From positions 25,453 through 89,452 of the forward strand of contig NZ_JANJZR010000011.1 in assembly GCF_024623065.1 (NCBI RefSeq): a DNA stretch of 64,000 nucleotides, given 5' to 3'. How positions within the stretch are numbered: position 1 is the first letter of the stretch; each line of letters begins with the position of its first letter. Under the pieces are notes generated by a model. The model saw nothing but the letters and a program-made list of their open reading frames with translations, was not told where the DNA came from and searched no databases. Made by a program: the position numbers and the translations under genes. Positions 8,910 to 17,578 of this stretch are shown here, piece after piece. The DNA comes from Bacteroides acidifaciens (GTDB lineage Bacteria; Bacteroidota; Bacteroidia; Bacteroidales; Bacteroidaceae).

Positions 8910-9284
8910 ATGGAATTTACAGGAAAAATTATCGCTATACTCCCCCCAAGAGGCGGAGTTTCAAAGACTAGCGGCAACGAGTGGAAAGCACAAGAGTTCG
9001 TTATCGAAAACCACGACCAATACCCGCGCAAAATGTGTTTCGATGTATTCGGTGCGGACAAAATCGAGCAGTTCAACATCCAGATGGGCGAAGAACTAAC
9101 CGTATCATTCGACGTTGACGCCCGCCAATGGCAAGACCGTTGGTTCAACAGCATCCGTGCATGGAAAGTTGAACGTGTCGGCGCAGGTGCTCCGATGGCT
9201 CCGGGTGCCCCCGTTCCACCGCCGGCTCCGTCAGCAACTCCAGCTTTCACTCCGGGCGATGTAAAAGACGACCTGCCGTTTTAA
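8910..9284 (+). CDS. DUF3127 protein with SSB-like acidic C-terminal tip
   Basis: A 124-residue protein matching the DUF3127 type, which is common in Bacteroidetes and often encoded near replication genes. Residues 1 to about 92 form the conserved domain (MEFTGKIIAILPPRGG, DARQWQDRWFNSIRAWKVERV), whose beta-rich pattern resembles an OB fold. It is followed by a Pro/Ala linker (GAPMAPGAPVPPPAPSATP) and the terminal residues VKDDLPF. A disordered Pro-rich linker ending in acidic-acidic-hydrophobic-Pro-Phe is the hallmark of bacterial SSB, where the tip recruits partner enzymes. The gene diverges from dnaN and ends in a clear terminator. Nucleic-acid binding is an inference. Confidence 0.82.
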   Translation: MEFTGKIIAILPPRGGVSKTSGNEWKAQEFVIENHDQYPRKMCFDVFGADKIEQFNIQMGEELTVSFDVDARQWQDRWFNSIRAWKVERVGAGAPMAPGAPVPPPAPSATPAFTPGDVKDDLPF

Positions 9285-9322
9285 GCCGAAAATATTCCGC
9301 TTGACGATACAGATAAAAAAGA

Positions 9323-9358
9323 CTTCTGGTGAGAATGATTCTTACCGGGAGTTTTTTT
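9323..9358 (+). terminator. Rho-independent terminator after the DUF3127 gene
   Basis: CTTCTGGTGAGAA and TTCTTACCGGGAG pair over 13 positions (with G-U pairs) around a three-base loop, followed by seven T. It lies 39 bases after the stop codon. Confidence 0.85.
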
Positions 9359-9817
9359 ATGCCCACACTTTGTAAAGATTCCGCCACGGGCTGAAAAGGC
9401 TTTCCTCCGGGGATGGACGGCACTCTGCTGCGGGACGGAAAAAATCTGTCCACAGGTTACGGAAGGAATCAGGCAACATCAACCACAATACTTCTCCTTT
9501 TCTCAGAATCCCGTTTTCCTTTTCTCAAAATTCCATCAGCAACAAGAGCAGTTTTTTCTATTTCTTTTTCTTTCTGTTCTTATATTCTTCTCTATTCTCT
9601 TGGGTTATGATTATTTTTTACACCCTACTAGAAGGCGTTTCAGAAGTTTTTTCTGACGAAAAAAGAGGCATACTTTTCGACTAGCTTTTGTAGGTTTTCC
9701 GTAGATATTCCATTAAGGGTTCATTGGGTTTTCTACTTTTCAAATCCAATAATTCTTAGTTGCCCCCTTCTGCCACATAGAAAAACAGACTGTCGGATGA
9801 GATTTCCGAGCAGGATT
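9359..9817. other. Gene-free stretch
   Basis: About 460 bases between the DUF3127 terminator and the stop of the next minus-strand gene. No supported ORF, RNA or repeat is visible; the only local structure is a short TTTTTTCTGACGAAAAAA inverted repeat near 9645 that might serve as a weak terminator. Confidence 0.5.
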
Positions 9818-11392
9818 CTACTCGGTTTTATACCACAAAACGATATTGGGATACACCACTCCATCGGCACAGGTGAACTGAGCAAAAAGTATAAAATTAC
9901 GAAAAAAACCGGAGTTGCGCAGGAAGAAATCCGGCACGAAATGGACTTGTTTTTCCGCCTGATGGAACAGATGGTCAAAGTCTGCCATCAGCATGAAATG
10001 ATAAGAATCAGAGAGGCTATCCATTCCCGCCCGATACGCTATCGCTCCATCAAGCACATCACCTTTATCCAACTGCCGTATATAGCGCGACAGACTGCCC
10101 TCATCAGGAGCCAGCAATAGACGCCCGCCATAGAATACGGCATACATATACGATGTCGGTTCCACAAAAGTGGTCAGTTGCGCAAACAACGTTGTTTGAG
10201 ACAAGCGATAGACGGAATATGCCTTGTTGGCGGTATAACAAAAAGTTATACGAGGTGTCTTCACCCCTTCTTCAGCCGGGGCAGTGTTGACAAGTGAGCG
10301 CAACTTCCGTTCCGCTTCCGTCACATCCAGCACAGACAGGCTCAGAACAGCCGCCGCACCCTGCAATGTGTCTTCCTGCTGAAACAGGCAGGCTACCAAG
10401 TCGTGTCCGGTATTCTCCATCAGATAGCACGATAATTCCCGGTTTCTTTCCTGCATCTCGGTAGTACGACCTGCGGTCGCATATGCCTGCATGCCTCCGT
10501 AAGAGAGCAAGGACGTCCAGTCCGTGATGCTTTGTCTGCTGAAATAAAAAGCTGTAGAAGGTAACACTTCACTTGGAAATCCTTTCACGGATTCCTGTTG
10601 GCGAAGCAGGTTGATAAAGTTAAAACAGGTATCGGTGTCATGACTGACTCCTGTAAAATAAATAAAATCATCCTTCATCTTCATATCGAATTCCGTCCAT
10701 CCCATCATGCCGTTCACACGGGTGTATATAGTGGCAGTAGCCGTACTTTTCTTTGAAGCAAGCACTCCCATGAACGTAGGGTCGTACGCCAGTGAGCCAC
10801 CTTTCTTATAGACATCAATAACATCTTCCACCAATTTCTTTTGGAAACTCAGCACCATGAAATCGGGTGTGAGATAGCAGGCGAGGAAATCGCCATCCGA
10901 CAGGGGGTAAATCATTATTTCCTCTCCTTTGTAGTCGAATTTCTTCGGTGGATAGAGCGACGAAATGTATTTCTGCGTGAATCTGCCAATCAATTCCCTG
11001 TCTCCATTTCCCAAACGGCAATAAAGTACCTGATTACGGTCGTTATCCGGCTCGTGGAAGCTAATCAGCATTTGATTCATTTGCCGGCTCAAGCCGTGAG
11101 GAGTATCTTCCGAAAATGCATAGAGCGACTGTTTCAGGCAAGAGAAAAGTTTGGAGACATGTAGATATTGGTGGTTCTTGCTACACGTCAAACCGTCTAT
11201 TTCGGTGACAAACCCGAGCACATCATCGGTTGCAAATACTGCGGAAGCGGTGGTCGGCACCAGTTCGTAGAGGTTGAAATCCTTCTGTCCTTCGGCTGCC
11301 GACAGTCTGAAAAAAGAGTATAAAACGAAACCTGCGCACAAGAGTACAACAGAAGAAGTGACCGCTATTTTCACTATCGTACGAAGCTTCAT
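9818..11392 (-). CDS. Membrane-anchored protein of unknown function
   Basis: A 524-residue protein with one N-terminal hydrophobic segment (residues about 8-30, IVKIAVTSSVVLLCAGFVLYSFF) and a large soluble remainder, so it is probably anchored in the inner membrane with the bulk in the periplasm. I do not recognise a catalytic motif. The alternating pattern with repeated phrases such as LVPTTASAVFATDD, DDFIYFTGVS and YAVFYGGRLLLAPDEGSLSRYIRQL resembles DUF3352-like proteins, but that assignment is tentative. Downstream is the gene-free stretch, and upstream 83 bases separate it from the PhnP-like gene, so it may be transcribed alone or as the last gene of that group. Confidence 0.75.
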   Translation of the reverse strand: MKLRTIVKIAVTSSVVLLCAGFVLYSFFRLSAAEGQKDFNLYELVPTTASAVFATDDVLGFVTEIDGLTCSKNHQYLHVSKLFSCLKQSLYAFSEDTPHGLSRQMNQMLISFHEPDNDRNQVLYCRLGNGDRELIGRFTQKYISSLYPPKKFDYKGEEIMIYPLSDGDFLACYLTPDFMVLSFQKKLVEDVIDVYKKGGSLAYDPTFMGVLASKKSTATATIYTRVNGMMGWTEFDMKMKDDFIYFTGVSHDTDTCFNFINLLRQQESVKGFPSEVLPSTAFYFSRQSITDWTSLLSYGGMQAYATAGRTTEMQERNRELSCYLMENTGHDLVACLFQQEDTLQGAAAVLSLSVLDVTEAERKLRSLVNTAPAEEGVKTPRITFCYTANKAYSVYRLSQTTLFAQLTTFVEPTSYMYAVFYGGRLLLAPDEGSLSRYIRQLDKGDVLDGAIAYRAGMDSLSDSYHFMLMADFDHLFHQAEKQVHFVPDFFLRNSGFFRNFILFAQFTCADGVVYPNIVLWYKTE

Positions 11393-11475
11393 AATATTCG
11401 CTGTTTATCGGTTAGATGCAAAAATAATAAATTCTACAAAGAAAACAAAACTTTTGCTAAATATTTTACCAACAA

Positions 11476-12234
11476 TCAGAGATAGATTTCCAATCCGTCA
11501 TATGCCAGGTGAATATCGTCCGGAAGTTCCCGTTCAACCTCGGCATGCAAGCCCATATCATGGCTCATATGTATAAAGTAGGTTTTCTTTGCCTGAATAC
11601 GCCGCGCGACTGCCAATGCTTCTTCCAAACTCTGATGCGTAGGATGCGGGACAATCCGTAGTGCATTCATTATCAAAACATCTATCCCCGCCAATTGTTC
11701 AAAAGATTCTTCGGGCATGGTCAGCATATCGGTGATATAACCCAGCTTCCCGATGCGGTAACCCAGAATCGGCAAGCGTCCATGTATCACGCGCAGGGGA
11801 AGCACCTCGGTCTGATTTATGGAGAAGCGCTGCCCCGGTTCTATTTCCTGCAAAGGGATGTCTGGCACGCCGGGGTAACGATGGTCTACGAAACAGTAGG
11901 GCATGCGCAGGCGCAATGCTTTCGCTACATATTCTTCGGCATAAATCGGCACGGAACCGAAGCGACAGAAGGGACGCAAATCATCCAGTCCGCCTACGTG
12001 GTCGTAGTGTTCATGCGTTATGAGCACACCGTCTATCCGTTCGTAAGGGAGATGCAATACTTGTTCCCGGAAATCGGGACCGCAGTCTATCAGTATCCGT
12101 GCATCGTCTGTCTCTACGATGGCGGATGCACGCAAACGGTTATCTTTCGGGTTGGCAGAAGTACAGACTGCACATGTACAGCCTATTTGGGGTACTCCCG
12201 TCGATGTTCCACTTCCTATGATTCTTACTTTCAT
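11476..12234 (-). CDS. PhnP-like MBL-fold phosphodiesterase/hydrolase
   Basis: A 252-residue metallo-beta-lactamase-fold protein. The metal-binding motif is THEHYDHVGGLDDLRPF, and the N-terminal GSGTSTGVPQIGCTCAVC with closely spaced cysteines is typical of the PhnP branch, in which cysteines bind a structural zinc. PhnP cleaves cyclic phosphodiesters in phosphonate metabolism; no other phn gene is visible here, so the physiological substrate in this organism is open. It lies 9 bases downstream of murB and is probably cotranscribed with it. Confidence 0.88.
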   Translation of the reverse strand: MKVRIIGSGTSTGVPQIGCTCAVCTSANPKDNRLRASAIVETDDARILIDCGPDFREQVLHLPYERIDGVLITHEHYDHVGGLDDLRPFCRFGSVPIYAEEYVAKALRLRMPYCFVDHRYPGVPDIPLQEIEPGQRFSINQTEVLPLRVIHGRLPILGYRIGKLGYITDMLTMPEESFEQLAGIDVLIMNALRIVPHPTHQSLEEALAVARRIQAKKTYFIHMSHDMGLHAEVERELPDDIHLAYDGLEIYL

Positions 12235-12243
12235 TTCTCGTTA

Positions 12244-13236
12244 TCAGACAAAATTTACTTCGGGATGAATGTCGATGCCGAACTTCTCACGCACGGAAAC
12301 TCTCACTGCATCCGAAAGCGCAATAATATCACTACCTTTCGCTCCGCCCCGATTCACAAGGACGAGTGCCTGTTTATCGTGCACTGCCGCAGGCCCCAGG
12401 GATTTTCCTTTCCATCCGCATTGGTCTATCATCCATCCCGCAGGGATTTTGACCTGACCATCGGCCAGTTCATAATAAGGTATCTGCGGATATTCTTGTT
12501 GCAGTACCAGCAATTTTTCTTTAGGAACAATGGGGTTCATAAAGAAACTGCCTGCATTTCCCATCACTTTCGGGTCAGGCAGCTTACTTTCGCGAATGTC
12601 AATGATTACTTTCCGGACTACCGGCAGCGTCAGTTCAGGGTATTTGCCAAGTTCCTGGCGGATGGTTCCGTAGTCCAATGTGTAATATTCTTCCTTGCTA
12701 AGCCGGAATCGCACATAGGTAACAAAGACCGACTTATTCTCAGGACGCTTGAAGATGCTATTGCGGTAGGCATATCCACATTCTTCTATGGAGTAAACAC
12801 GTTGGTCGCCTTGAATGTTCACTGTCTCTACGGCGGTTATCAGGTCTTTCACTTCGACACCGTAGGCTCCGATATTCTGCACGGCGCCCGCTCCCACTTC
12901 ACCAGGAATCAAGGAGAGATTTTCTGCTCCATACCATCCGTGTGCCACGCAGTATGCCACGAAGTCGTCCCATACGACGCCCGCCCCTACCCGCACAGAT
13001 ACGGTGCGCTCATCTTCTTCCGTCACTTCGATGCCTTCAATACATGAATGGAGTATCAGCCCGTCATAGTCTTTGGTAAACAGCAGGTTGCTTCCGCCAC
13101 CTATATGCAAAAAAGGTGTCGTAACGGCACCTTGCGCAATCTGTTGTTGCAACTCTTCAACTGAAGCATATTCTAAAAAACGGGCGGCACTGACATCAAT
13201 GCCGAATGTATTGTGAGACAAAAGGGAATACATCAT
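12244..13236 (-). CDS. murB: UDP-N-acetylenolpyruvoylglucosamine reductase
   Basis: MurB reduces UDP-GlcNAc-enolpyruvate to UDP-MurNAc with NADPH and FAD, the second committed step of peptidoglycan synthesis. At 330 residues it is of the longer, E. coli-like type. FAD-binding and active-site stretches are [54 protein letters not shown] (with the catalytic Ser) and the C-terminal HPEVNFV with the active-site Glu. It leads a short minus-strand pair with the PhnP-like gene. Confidence 0.96.
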   Translation of the reverse strand: MMYSLLSHNTFGIDVSAARFLEYASVEELQQQIAQGAVTTPFLHIGGGSNLLFTKDYDGLILHSCIEGIEVTEEDERTVSVRVGAGVVWDDFVAYCVAHGWYGAENLSLIPGEVGAGAVQNIGAYGVEVKDLITAVETVNIQGDQRVYSIEECGYAYRNSIFKRPENKSVFVTYVRFRLSKEEYYTLDYGTIRQELGKYPELTLPVVRKVIIDIRESKLPDPKVMGNAGSFFMNPIVPKEKLLVLQQEYPQIPYYELADGQVKIPAGWMIDQCGWKGKSLGPAAVHDKQALVLVNRGGAKGSDIIALSDAVRVSVREKFGIDIHPEVNFV

Positions 13237-13265
13237 CTATACTGTTTTAGGGGTTACATACTTTT

Positions 13266-13299
13266 AAGAGTTATATACTTGTAAGAGCTATATACTTGT
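13266..13299. repeat. Two 17-bp tandem repeats between murB and the DUF4348 gene
   Basis: AAGAGTTATATACTTGT (13266-13282) is followed directly by AAGAGCTATATACTTGT (13283-13299), one mismatch, and a partial further copy lies just upstream. The second copy runs into the 3' end of the lipoprotein gene. Confidence 0.7.
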
Positions 13300-14136
13300 A
13301 TCTTCAAATTTATACAGTTTCCATTCTCCGGCTTTCCGGTGGAAATAAAGGATGTTGGAAAAACCGTTGCCGATGCCCTTCAATGCCAAGATTTTCATCG
13401 TAGAGTTATCGTCGTTCCGTTGCCCATAGTTGATATTGGAAAGGCGTTCGGAAGGCAGTTCGGGCTTGAAGGCAAACCATTGGTTCAAGTCGAGACTCGT
13501 TTCAAGTATGGAGAAGTCATCGTCCGGGTCGCTGGTGACAAAAGCCAACGGGTCATTCACACGCTGACTCTGAAAAAGGCTGTCGGTGGCAAAACGACCG
13601 AAAAACTCGACAAAGTTCTCGTTGTCATTCGGCTCGATAGGGCGCTGGTTGATTGCTTCCAGTATCCATGCGCCTTTGATACGCTCAAAATAATATCGCT
13701 TCATCATCCGCGTCTTGACGAATATCCATTCGACCTGTACGGACGTAAGCGAAGTATCTCCTACCAAGTCCATATCTTCTTCCTTATCAAACAAGAGCGT
13801 ATAATAGTGTTGTTTGGTAAACAAGTTATCGTGCATCCAATGATATTCGTCGATTTCCAACTTTTTTTCTCCATTGTAGTAGGGCAACGGGAATTTCACA
13901 CGCTGACGCTGTAATACTTCATCGGAAGCAAAATTATAGATAAAATCGTCGAAAGATTCGTCAGCCTGTATAGGCTGCGGCTCTTCCGGCAATTTATCTT
14001 CGGGGATAGAATCGGCTTGATGCCAGATTGAATCCACCTCGTGAGTAATAGATGCGAAGGGGTCAATATTGTTTTTCTTGTTGCCACAAGAACCCAGTAT
14101 GCTGAACAATATGACCCCTGCGATTAGTTTTTTCAT
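13288..14136 (-). CDS. DUF4348-like lipoprotein
   Basis: A 282-residue lipoprotein with signal peptide MKKLIAGVILFSILGSC; the lipobox LGSC gives an acylated Cys17. The mature part looks like the Bacteroidales DUF4348 type and contains two similar halves: FDDFIYNFASDEVLQRQRV at about residue 61 and FVEFFGRFATDSLFQSQRV at about 175, each followed by a Pro-Leu. This suggests an internal duplication of an alpha/beta (NTF2-like or SnoaL-like) unit. Function unknown. It shares one base with the tdh stop region (overlap at 14136) and may be cotranscribed with tdh. Confidence 0.85.
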   Translation of the reverse strand: MKKLIAGVILFSILGSCGNKKNNIDPFASITHEVDSIWHQADSIPEDKLPEEPQPIQADESFDDFIYNFASDEVLQRQRVKFPLPYYNGEKKLEIDEYHWMHDNLFTKQHYYTLLFDKEEDMDLVGDTSLTSVQVEWIFVKTRMMKRYYFERIKGAWILEAINQRPIEPNDNENFVEFFGRFATDSLFQSQRVNDPLAFVTSDPDDDFSILETSLDLNQWFAFKPELPSERLSNINYGQRNDDNSTMKILALKGIGNGFSNILYFHRKAGEWKLYKFEDTSI

Positions 14137-15089
14137 TATTTCAGTTTCTCTCTTAACTTTTCAAGCATATCCACTGTCATGCTTTCCAAATCGTAAGCCG
14201 GCTTCCACCCCCACTCTTCACGAGCACAAGTGTCGTCCAGGCTATCAGGCCAACTATCGGCGATGCGCTGCTTCAAGGGGTCGATGTCATAAACCATCTC
14301 GAATTGCGGCACGTGCTTCTTGATTGCCTGATAAATCGTTTCCGGGTCGAAACTCATAGAAGCGATATTGAAAGCATTGCGGTGTATCAATTTTGTCGGA
14401 TCGGCTTCCATCAGCGTAATGGCTGCGTTGAGCGCGTCCGGCATATACATCATATCCATCAGGGTGCCTTGTTTGATAGGACACACGAATTTCTCCCCTT
14501 TTACCGCCGAGTAATAAATGTCGACAGCATAATCGGTGGTTCCGCCACCGGGAGGTGTCACGTTCGAGATAATGCCCGGAAAACGGACAGCACGAGTGTC
14601 AACACCATATTTGTTAAAATAATAGTCGCTCAGCAACTCTGTGGTTACTTTAGTGACTCCGTACATCGTACGAGGACGCTGAATAGTATCCTGCGGTGTT
14701 TGTGTGTGCGGCGTTGTCGCACCGAAAGAACCGATAGAACTGGGAGTGAAAACGGCGCATCCTTGTTCGCGCGCAACTTCCAGTACATTCCATAACCCGT
14801 CGATACCGATTTTCCAAGCCAGCTTGGGCTTCGATTCTGCCACGACCGACAACAGCGCAGCAAGATTATAAATCGTATCAATCTGATACTCTTTTACCAC
14901 AGAAGCGATTGCTTCTGCATCCGTTACATCAGCAATAGCTGACGGCCCGGACTCTTTCAACTCACCTTTAGGTTCTGCACCCGGGATGTAACCAGCTACT
15001 ACATTTGCATTTCCGTAACGTTTACGTAGCTCCATCGTTAGTTCGGAGCCTATCTGTCCAGTGGCTCCAATAATCAAAATGTGTTTCAT
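14136..15089 (-). CDS. tdh: SDR-type L-threonine 3-dehydrogenase
   Basis: A 317-residue extended short-chain dehydrogenase. The NAD-binding motif is GATGQIGSEL at the N-terminus and the catalytic YxxxK is YGVTK near residue 144, preceded by the serine-rich PSSIGSFG. This is the UDP-glucose 4-epimerase-like threonine dehydrogenase found in Bacteroidetes, Flavobacteria and animals, not the zinc-dependent E. coli enzyme. It oxidises threonine to 2-amino-3-ketobutyrate. The next enzyme, KBL, is encoded divergently 134 bases away, which strongly supports the assignment. Confidence 0.93.
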   Translation of the reverse strand: MKHILIIGATGQIGSELTMELRKRYGNANVVAGYIPGAEPKGELKESGPSAIADVTDAEAIASVVKEYQIDTIYNLAALLSVVAESKPKLAWKIGIDGLWNVLEVAREQGCAVFTPSSIGSFGATTPHTQTPQDTIQRPRTMYGVTKVTTELLSDYYFNKYGVDTRAVRFPGIISNVTPPGGGTTDYAVDIYYSAVKGEKFVCPIKQGTLMDMMYMPDALNAAITLMEADPTKLIHRNAFNIASMSFDPETIYQAIKKHVPQFEMVYDIDPLKQRIADSWPDSLDDTCAREEWGWKPAYDLESMTVDMLEKLREKLK

Positions 15090-15223
15090 TTTTTTTCGTA
15101 CTTAAGTTGTTAAGCTAAATAGCGCACAAAGTAAGCACTTTTTTTTTAGATTTTAATCAAAAAGACATTGTTATTCCAAGAAAAATTGTGTCCTTTGTAA
15201 TCGAACTTAATTACTCAAACACT

Positions 15224-16411
15224 ATGTACGGTAAAATGAAAGAATTCCTCAGCCAAACATTGGCTGAAATCAAAGAAGCCGGGCTTTACAAAGAAGAACG
15301 ACTGATTGAAAGTGCGCAGCAAGCTGCCATCACTGTAAAAGGCAAAGAAGTGCTGAACTTCTGCGCTAACAATTATCTGGGACTGTCCAATCACCCACGA
15401 CTGATTAAGGCGTCCCAAGAAATGATGAACCGACGCGGATACGGTATGTCGTCTGTCCGTTTCATCTGTGGAACACAAGATATACACAAGGAACTGGAAG
15501 CCGCTATCTCCGATTATTTCCAAACGGAAGATACGATTCTGTATGCTGCCTGCTTCGACGCGAACGGCGGGGTATTCGAACCGCTTTTCACCGAAGAGGA
15601 TGCCATTATTTCGGACGCTCTGAACCATGCTTCTATTATCGACGGTGTCCGTCTGTGCAAGGCTAAACGTTACCGTTATGCTAACGCCGACATGAAGGAC
15701 TTGGAAAGATGCCTGCAAGAGGCACAGGCACAACGTTTCCGCATTATCGTGACCGACGGTGTGTTCTCTATGGACGGTAACGTTGCTCCGATGGACCAGA
15801 TTTGTGACCTCGCCGAGAAGTATGACGCGTTGGTAATGGTGGACGAGTCTCACTCTGCCGGTGTGGTAGGCGCTACGGGACATGGCGTAAGCGAACTATA
15901 CAAGACTCACGGACGTGTGGATATTTATACCGGTACATTAGGCAAGGCTTTCGGTGGTGCATTGGGCGGATTTACTACCGGCCGGAAGGAGATTATTGAT
16001 TTGCTGCGCCAACGCAGCCGTCCATACCTGTTCTCCAACTCATTGGCTCCGGGAATTATCGGTGCAAGCCTTGAGGTATTCAAGATGCTGAAAGAGAGCA
16101 ATACACTGCATGACAAGCTCGTTGAAAACGTAAATTATTTCCGCGACAAGATGACGGCTGCGGGATTCGACATCAAGCCGACTCAGAGTGCTATCTGTGC
16201 CGTAATGCTGTATGACGCGAAGTTGTCGCAGATTTATGCCGCACGTATGCAGGAAGAAGGTATCTATGTGACAGGTTTCTACTATCCGGTAGTGCCGAAA
16301 GACCAGGCACGCATCCGCGTACAAATCTCCGCAGGACACGAGAAGGAACATCTCGACAAATGTATCGCTGCCTTTATCAAAGTAGGTAAAGAACTCGGCG
16401 TACTTAAGTAA
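15224..16411 (+). CDS. kbl: 2-amino-3-ketobutyrate CoA ligase (glycine C-acetyltransferase)
   Basis: A PLP enzyme of the alpha-oxoamine synthase family that cleaves 2-amino-3-ketobutyrate with CoA to glycine and acetyl-CoA. Landmarks are INFCANNYLGL-like NFCANNYLGLSNHP, the PLP-stacking region around ALNHASIIDGVRL, VMVDESHSAGVVG with the PLP Asp and His, and the Schiff-base lysine in YTGTLGKAFGGALGG. The ORF can be extended to a GTG at 15188, but the ATG at 15224 gives an N-terminus (MYGKMKEFLSQTL) that lines up with E. coli Kbl, so it is preferred. It is followed by a perfect terminator. Confidence 0.95.
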   Translation: MYGKMKEFLSQTLAEIKEAGLYKEERLIESAQQAAITVKGKEVLNFCANNYLGLSNHPRLIKASQEMMNRRGYGMSSVRFICGTQDIHKELEAAISDYFQTEDTILYAACFDANGGVFEPLFTEEDAIISDALNHASIIDGVRLCKAKRYRYANADMKDLERCLQEAQAQRFRIIVTDGVFSMDGNVAPMDQICDLAEKYDALVMVDESHSAGVVGATGHGVSELYKTHGRVDIYTGTLGKAFGGALGGFTTGRKEIIDLLRQRSRPYLFSNSLAPGIIGASLEVFKMLKESNTLHDKLVENVNYFRDKMTAAGFDIKPTQSAICAVMLYDAKLSQIYAARMQEEGIYVTGFYYPVVPKDQARIRVQISAGHEKEHLDKCIAAFIKVGKELGVLK

Positions 16412-16423
16412 AACATTTTCATG

Positions 16424-16482
16424 TCTTCCGTTGTTAGTATTGTAAGCATAAGATTGCGGCAATATAACAACGGAAGATTTTT
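16424..16482 (+). terminator. Terminator after kbl
   Basis: TCTTCCGTTGTTA (16424-16436) and TAACAACGGAAGA (16465-16477) form a perfect 13-bp stem with a 28-base loop, followed by TTTTT. Confidence 0.85.
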
Positions 16483-16491
16483 AATTTACTT

Positions 16492-16923
16492 ATGGAAGAA
16501 CTGACTCTCACTACTCCCGCCCTGCTTTTCTCGGCAGTTTCTCTGATTTTACTGGCTTACACCAATCGTTTTTTATCATATGCGCAGCTCGTACGCCAAC
16601 TGCGTGACCGCTATATGGAGAATCCTACGGATATCACCGTAGCGCAAATCGAAAACTTACGGAAACGGTTGAATCTCACGCGCACCATGCAAGGGCTGGG
16701 AATTGCAAGCCTGTTCCTCTGTGTAGTCAGCATGTTTTTTATCTATATCGGGCTGCAACTGCTCTCTGCCTATGTGTTCGGAGTGGCTTTGTTGTTGCTT
16801 ATCGCCTCTCTTGGCGTATCTTTCCGTGAAATACAGATTTCCACCCGCTCACTGGAGATTTACTTGGGAGCGATGGAGAAAAGACAAAAAAAGCTGTCAG
16901 AAAACACTTCCCGACAGCTCTGA
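16492..16923 (+). CDS. DUF2721-like membrane protein
   Basis: A 143-residue integral membrane protein with three hydrophobic segments: residues about 8-28 (ALLFSAVSLILLAYTNRFL), 68-88 (MQGLGIASLFLCVVSMFFIYIG) and 90-110 (LLSAYVFGVALLLLIASLG). The first cytoplasmic loop holds LRDRYMENP and the C-terminal tail is polar (FREIQISTRSLEIYLGAMEK). The pattern matches DUF2721 proteins, whose function is not known. It lies just after the kbl terminator and so needs its own promoter or readthrough. Confidence 0.82.
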   Translation: MEELTLTTPALLFSAVSLILLAYTNRFLSYAQLVRQLRDRYMENPTDITVAQIENLRKRLNLTRTMQGLGIASLFLCVVSMFFIYIGLQLLSAYVFGVALLLLIASLGVSFREIQISTRSLEIYLGAMEKRQKKLSENTSRQL

Positions 16924-16957
16924 TTATATATATCTTTAAGATATTCTCAATCCATCA

Positions 16958-17437
16958 TCAACGTTGTCCCAATTGCGAGTCAACAAAGAAGATTCCTGCA
17001 TCACCGACTTTCTTGAGTTTATCAACAATACCCTGTGCGGTAGCCTCTTCTTCTACCTGTTCGCGAACGAATCCCCACAGGAAATCTTGAGTAGCCTTGT
17101 CTTTTTCAGCAGCAGCCACGTCTACCAGCTTATCTATCAATTGAGAAACATGACATTCATGTTTGTAAACGTGTTCGAATACTTCCAGCGGAGTGCCCCA
17201 TCCGTTAGGTACCACATCTATTTTATCCACTTTTGCAGTACCTCCACGTTTGATAACATAATCTGCCATAGCATAAGCATGTTCCATTTCTTCTTGGGAT
17301 TGCTTTTTCATCCAATGAGCAAAACCGCTGAAACCTTCTTTCTCAAAGTAGAAAGACATTGCCAGATACAGGTTAGCGGACCACATTTCAGCAGTAATCT
17401 GTTCGTTAATTGCATTCTGTAATTTTTCTGAAATCAT
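16958..17437 (-). CDS. ftnA: Bacterial non-haem ferritin
   Basis: Ferritin subunit of 159 residues; 24 of these assemble into a hollow shell that oxidises and stores iron. Ferroxidase-site residues are visible in EQITAEMWSANLYLAMSFYFEKEG (Glu17 region) and KKQSQEEMEHAYAM (ExxH), with the later Glu in VREQVEEEATAQ. The ORF track extends 16 codons further upstream, but the ATG giving MISEKLQNAINEQ matches the N-terminus of known Bacteroides ferritins and is used here. It is convergent with the DUF2721 gene, 34 bases apart. Confidence 0.96.
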   Translation of the reverse strand: MISEKLQNAINEQITAEMWSANLYLAMSFYFEKEGFSGFAHWMKKQSQEEMEHAYAMADYVIKRGGTAKVDKIDVVPNGWGTPLEVFEHVYKHECHVSQLIDKLVDVAAAEKDKATQDFLWGFVREQVEEEATAQGIVDKLKKVGDAGIFFVDSQLGQR

Positions 17438-17578
17438 AATCGTATTTTTTATTAAGTTGTTAATGTAGTTTCTTTTTGAACTCATTACAAAAATAATACG
17501 CTTTCAGTTAAGATTGTTGCATGTACCCTGTATTTTTAAACTACATTCACATTTTGATTGTAATGGTTCATTGTCCAC

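Noticed and set aside
9413-9610. 65-codon plus-strand ORF in the gap after the DUF3127 gene
   Set aside because: Ser/Phe-rich chance frame without start context, homology motifs or neighbours supporting it.
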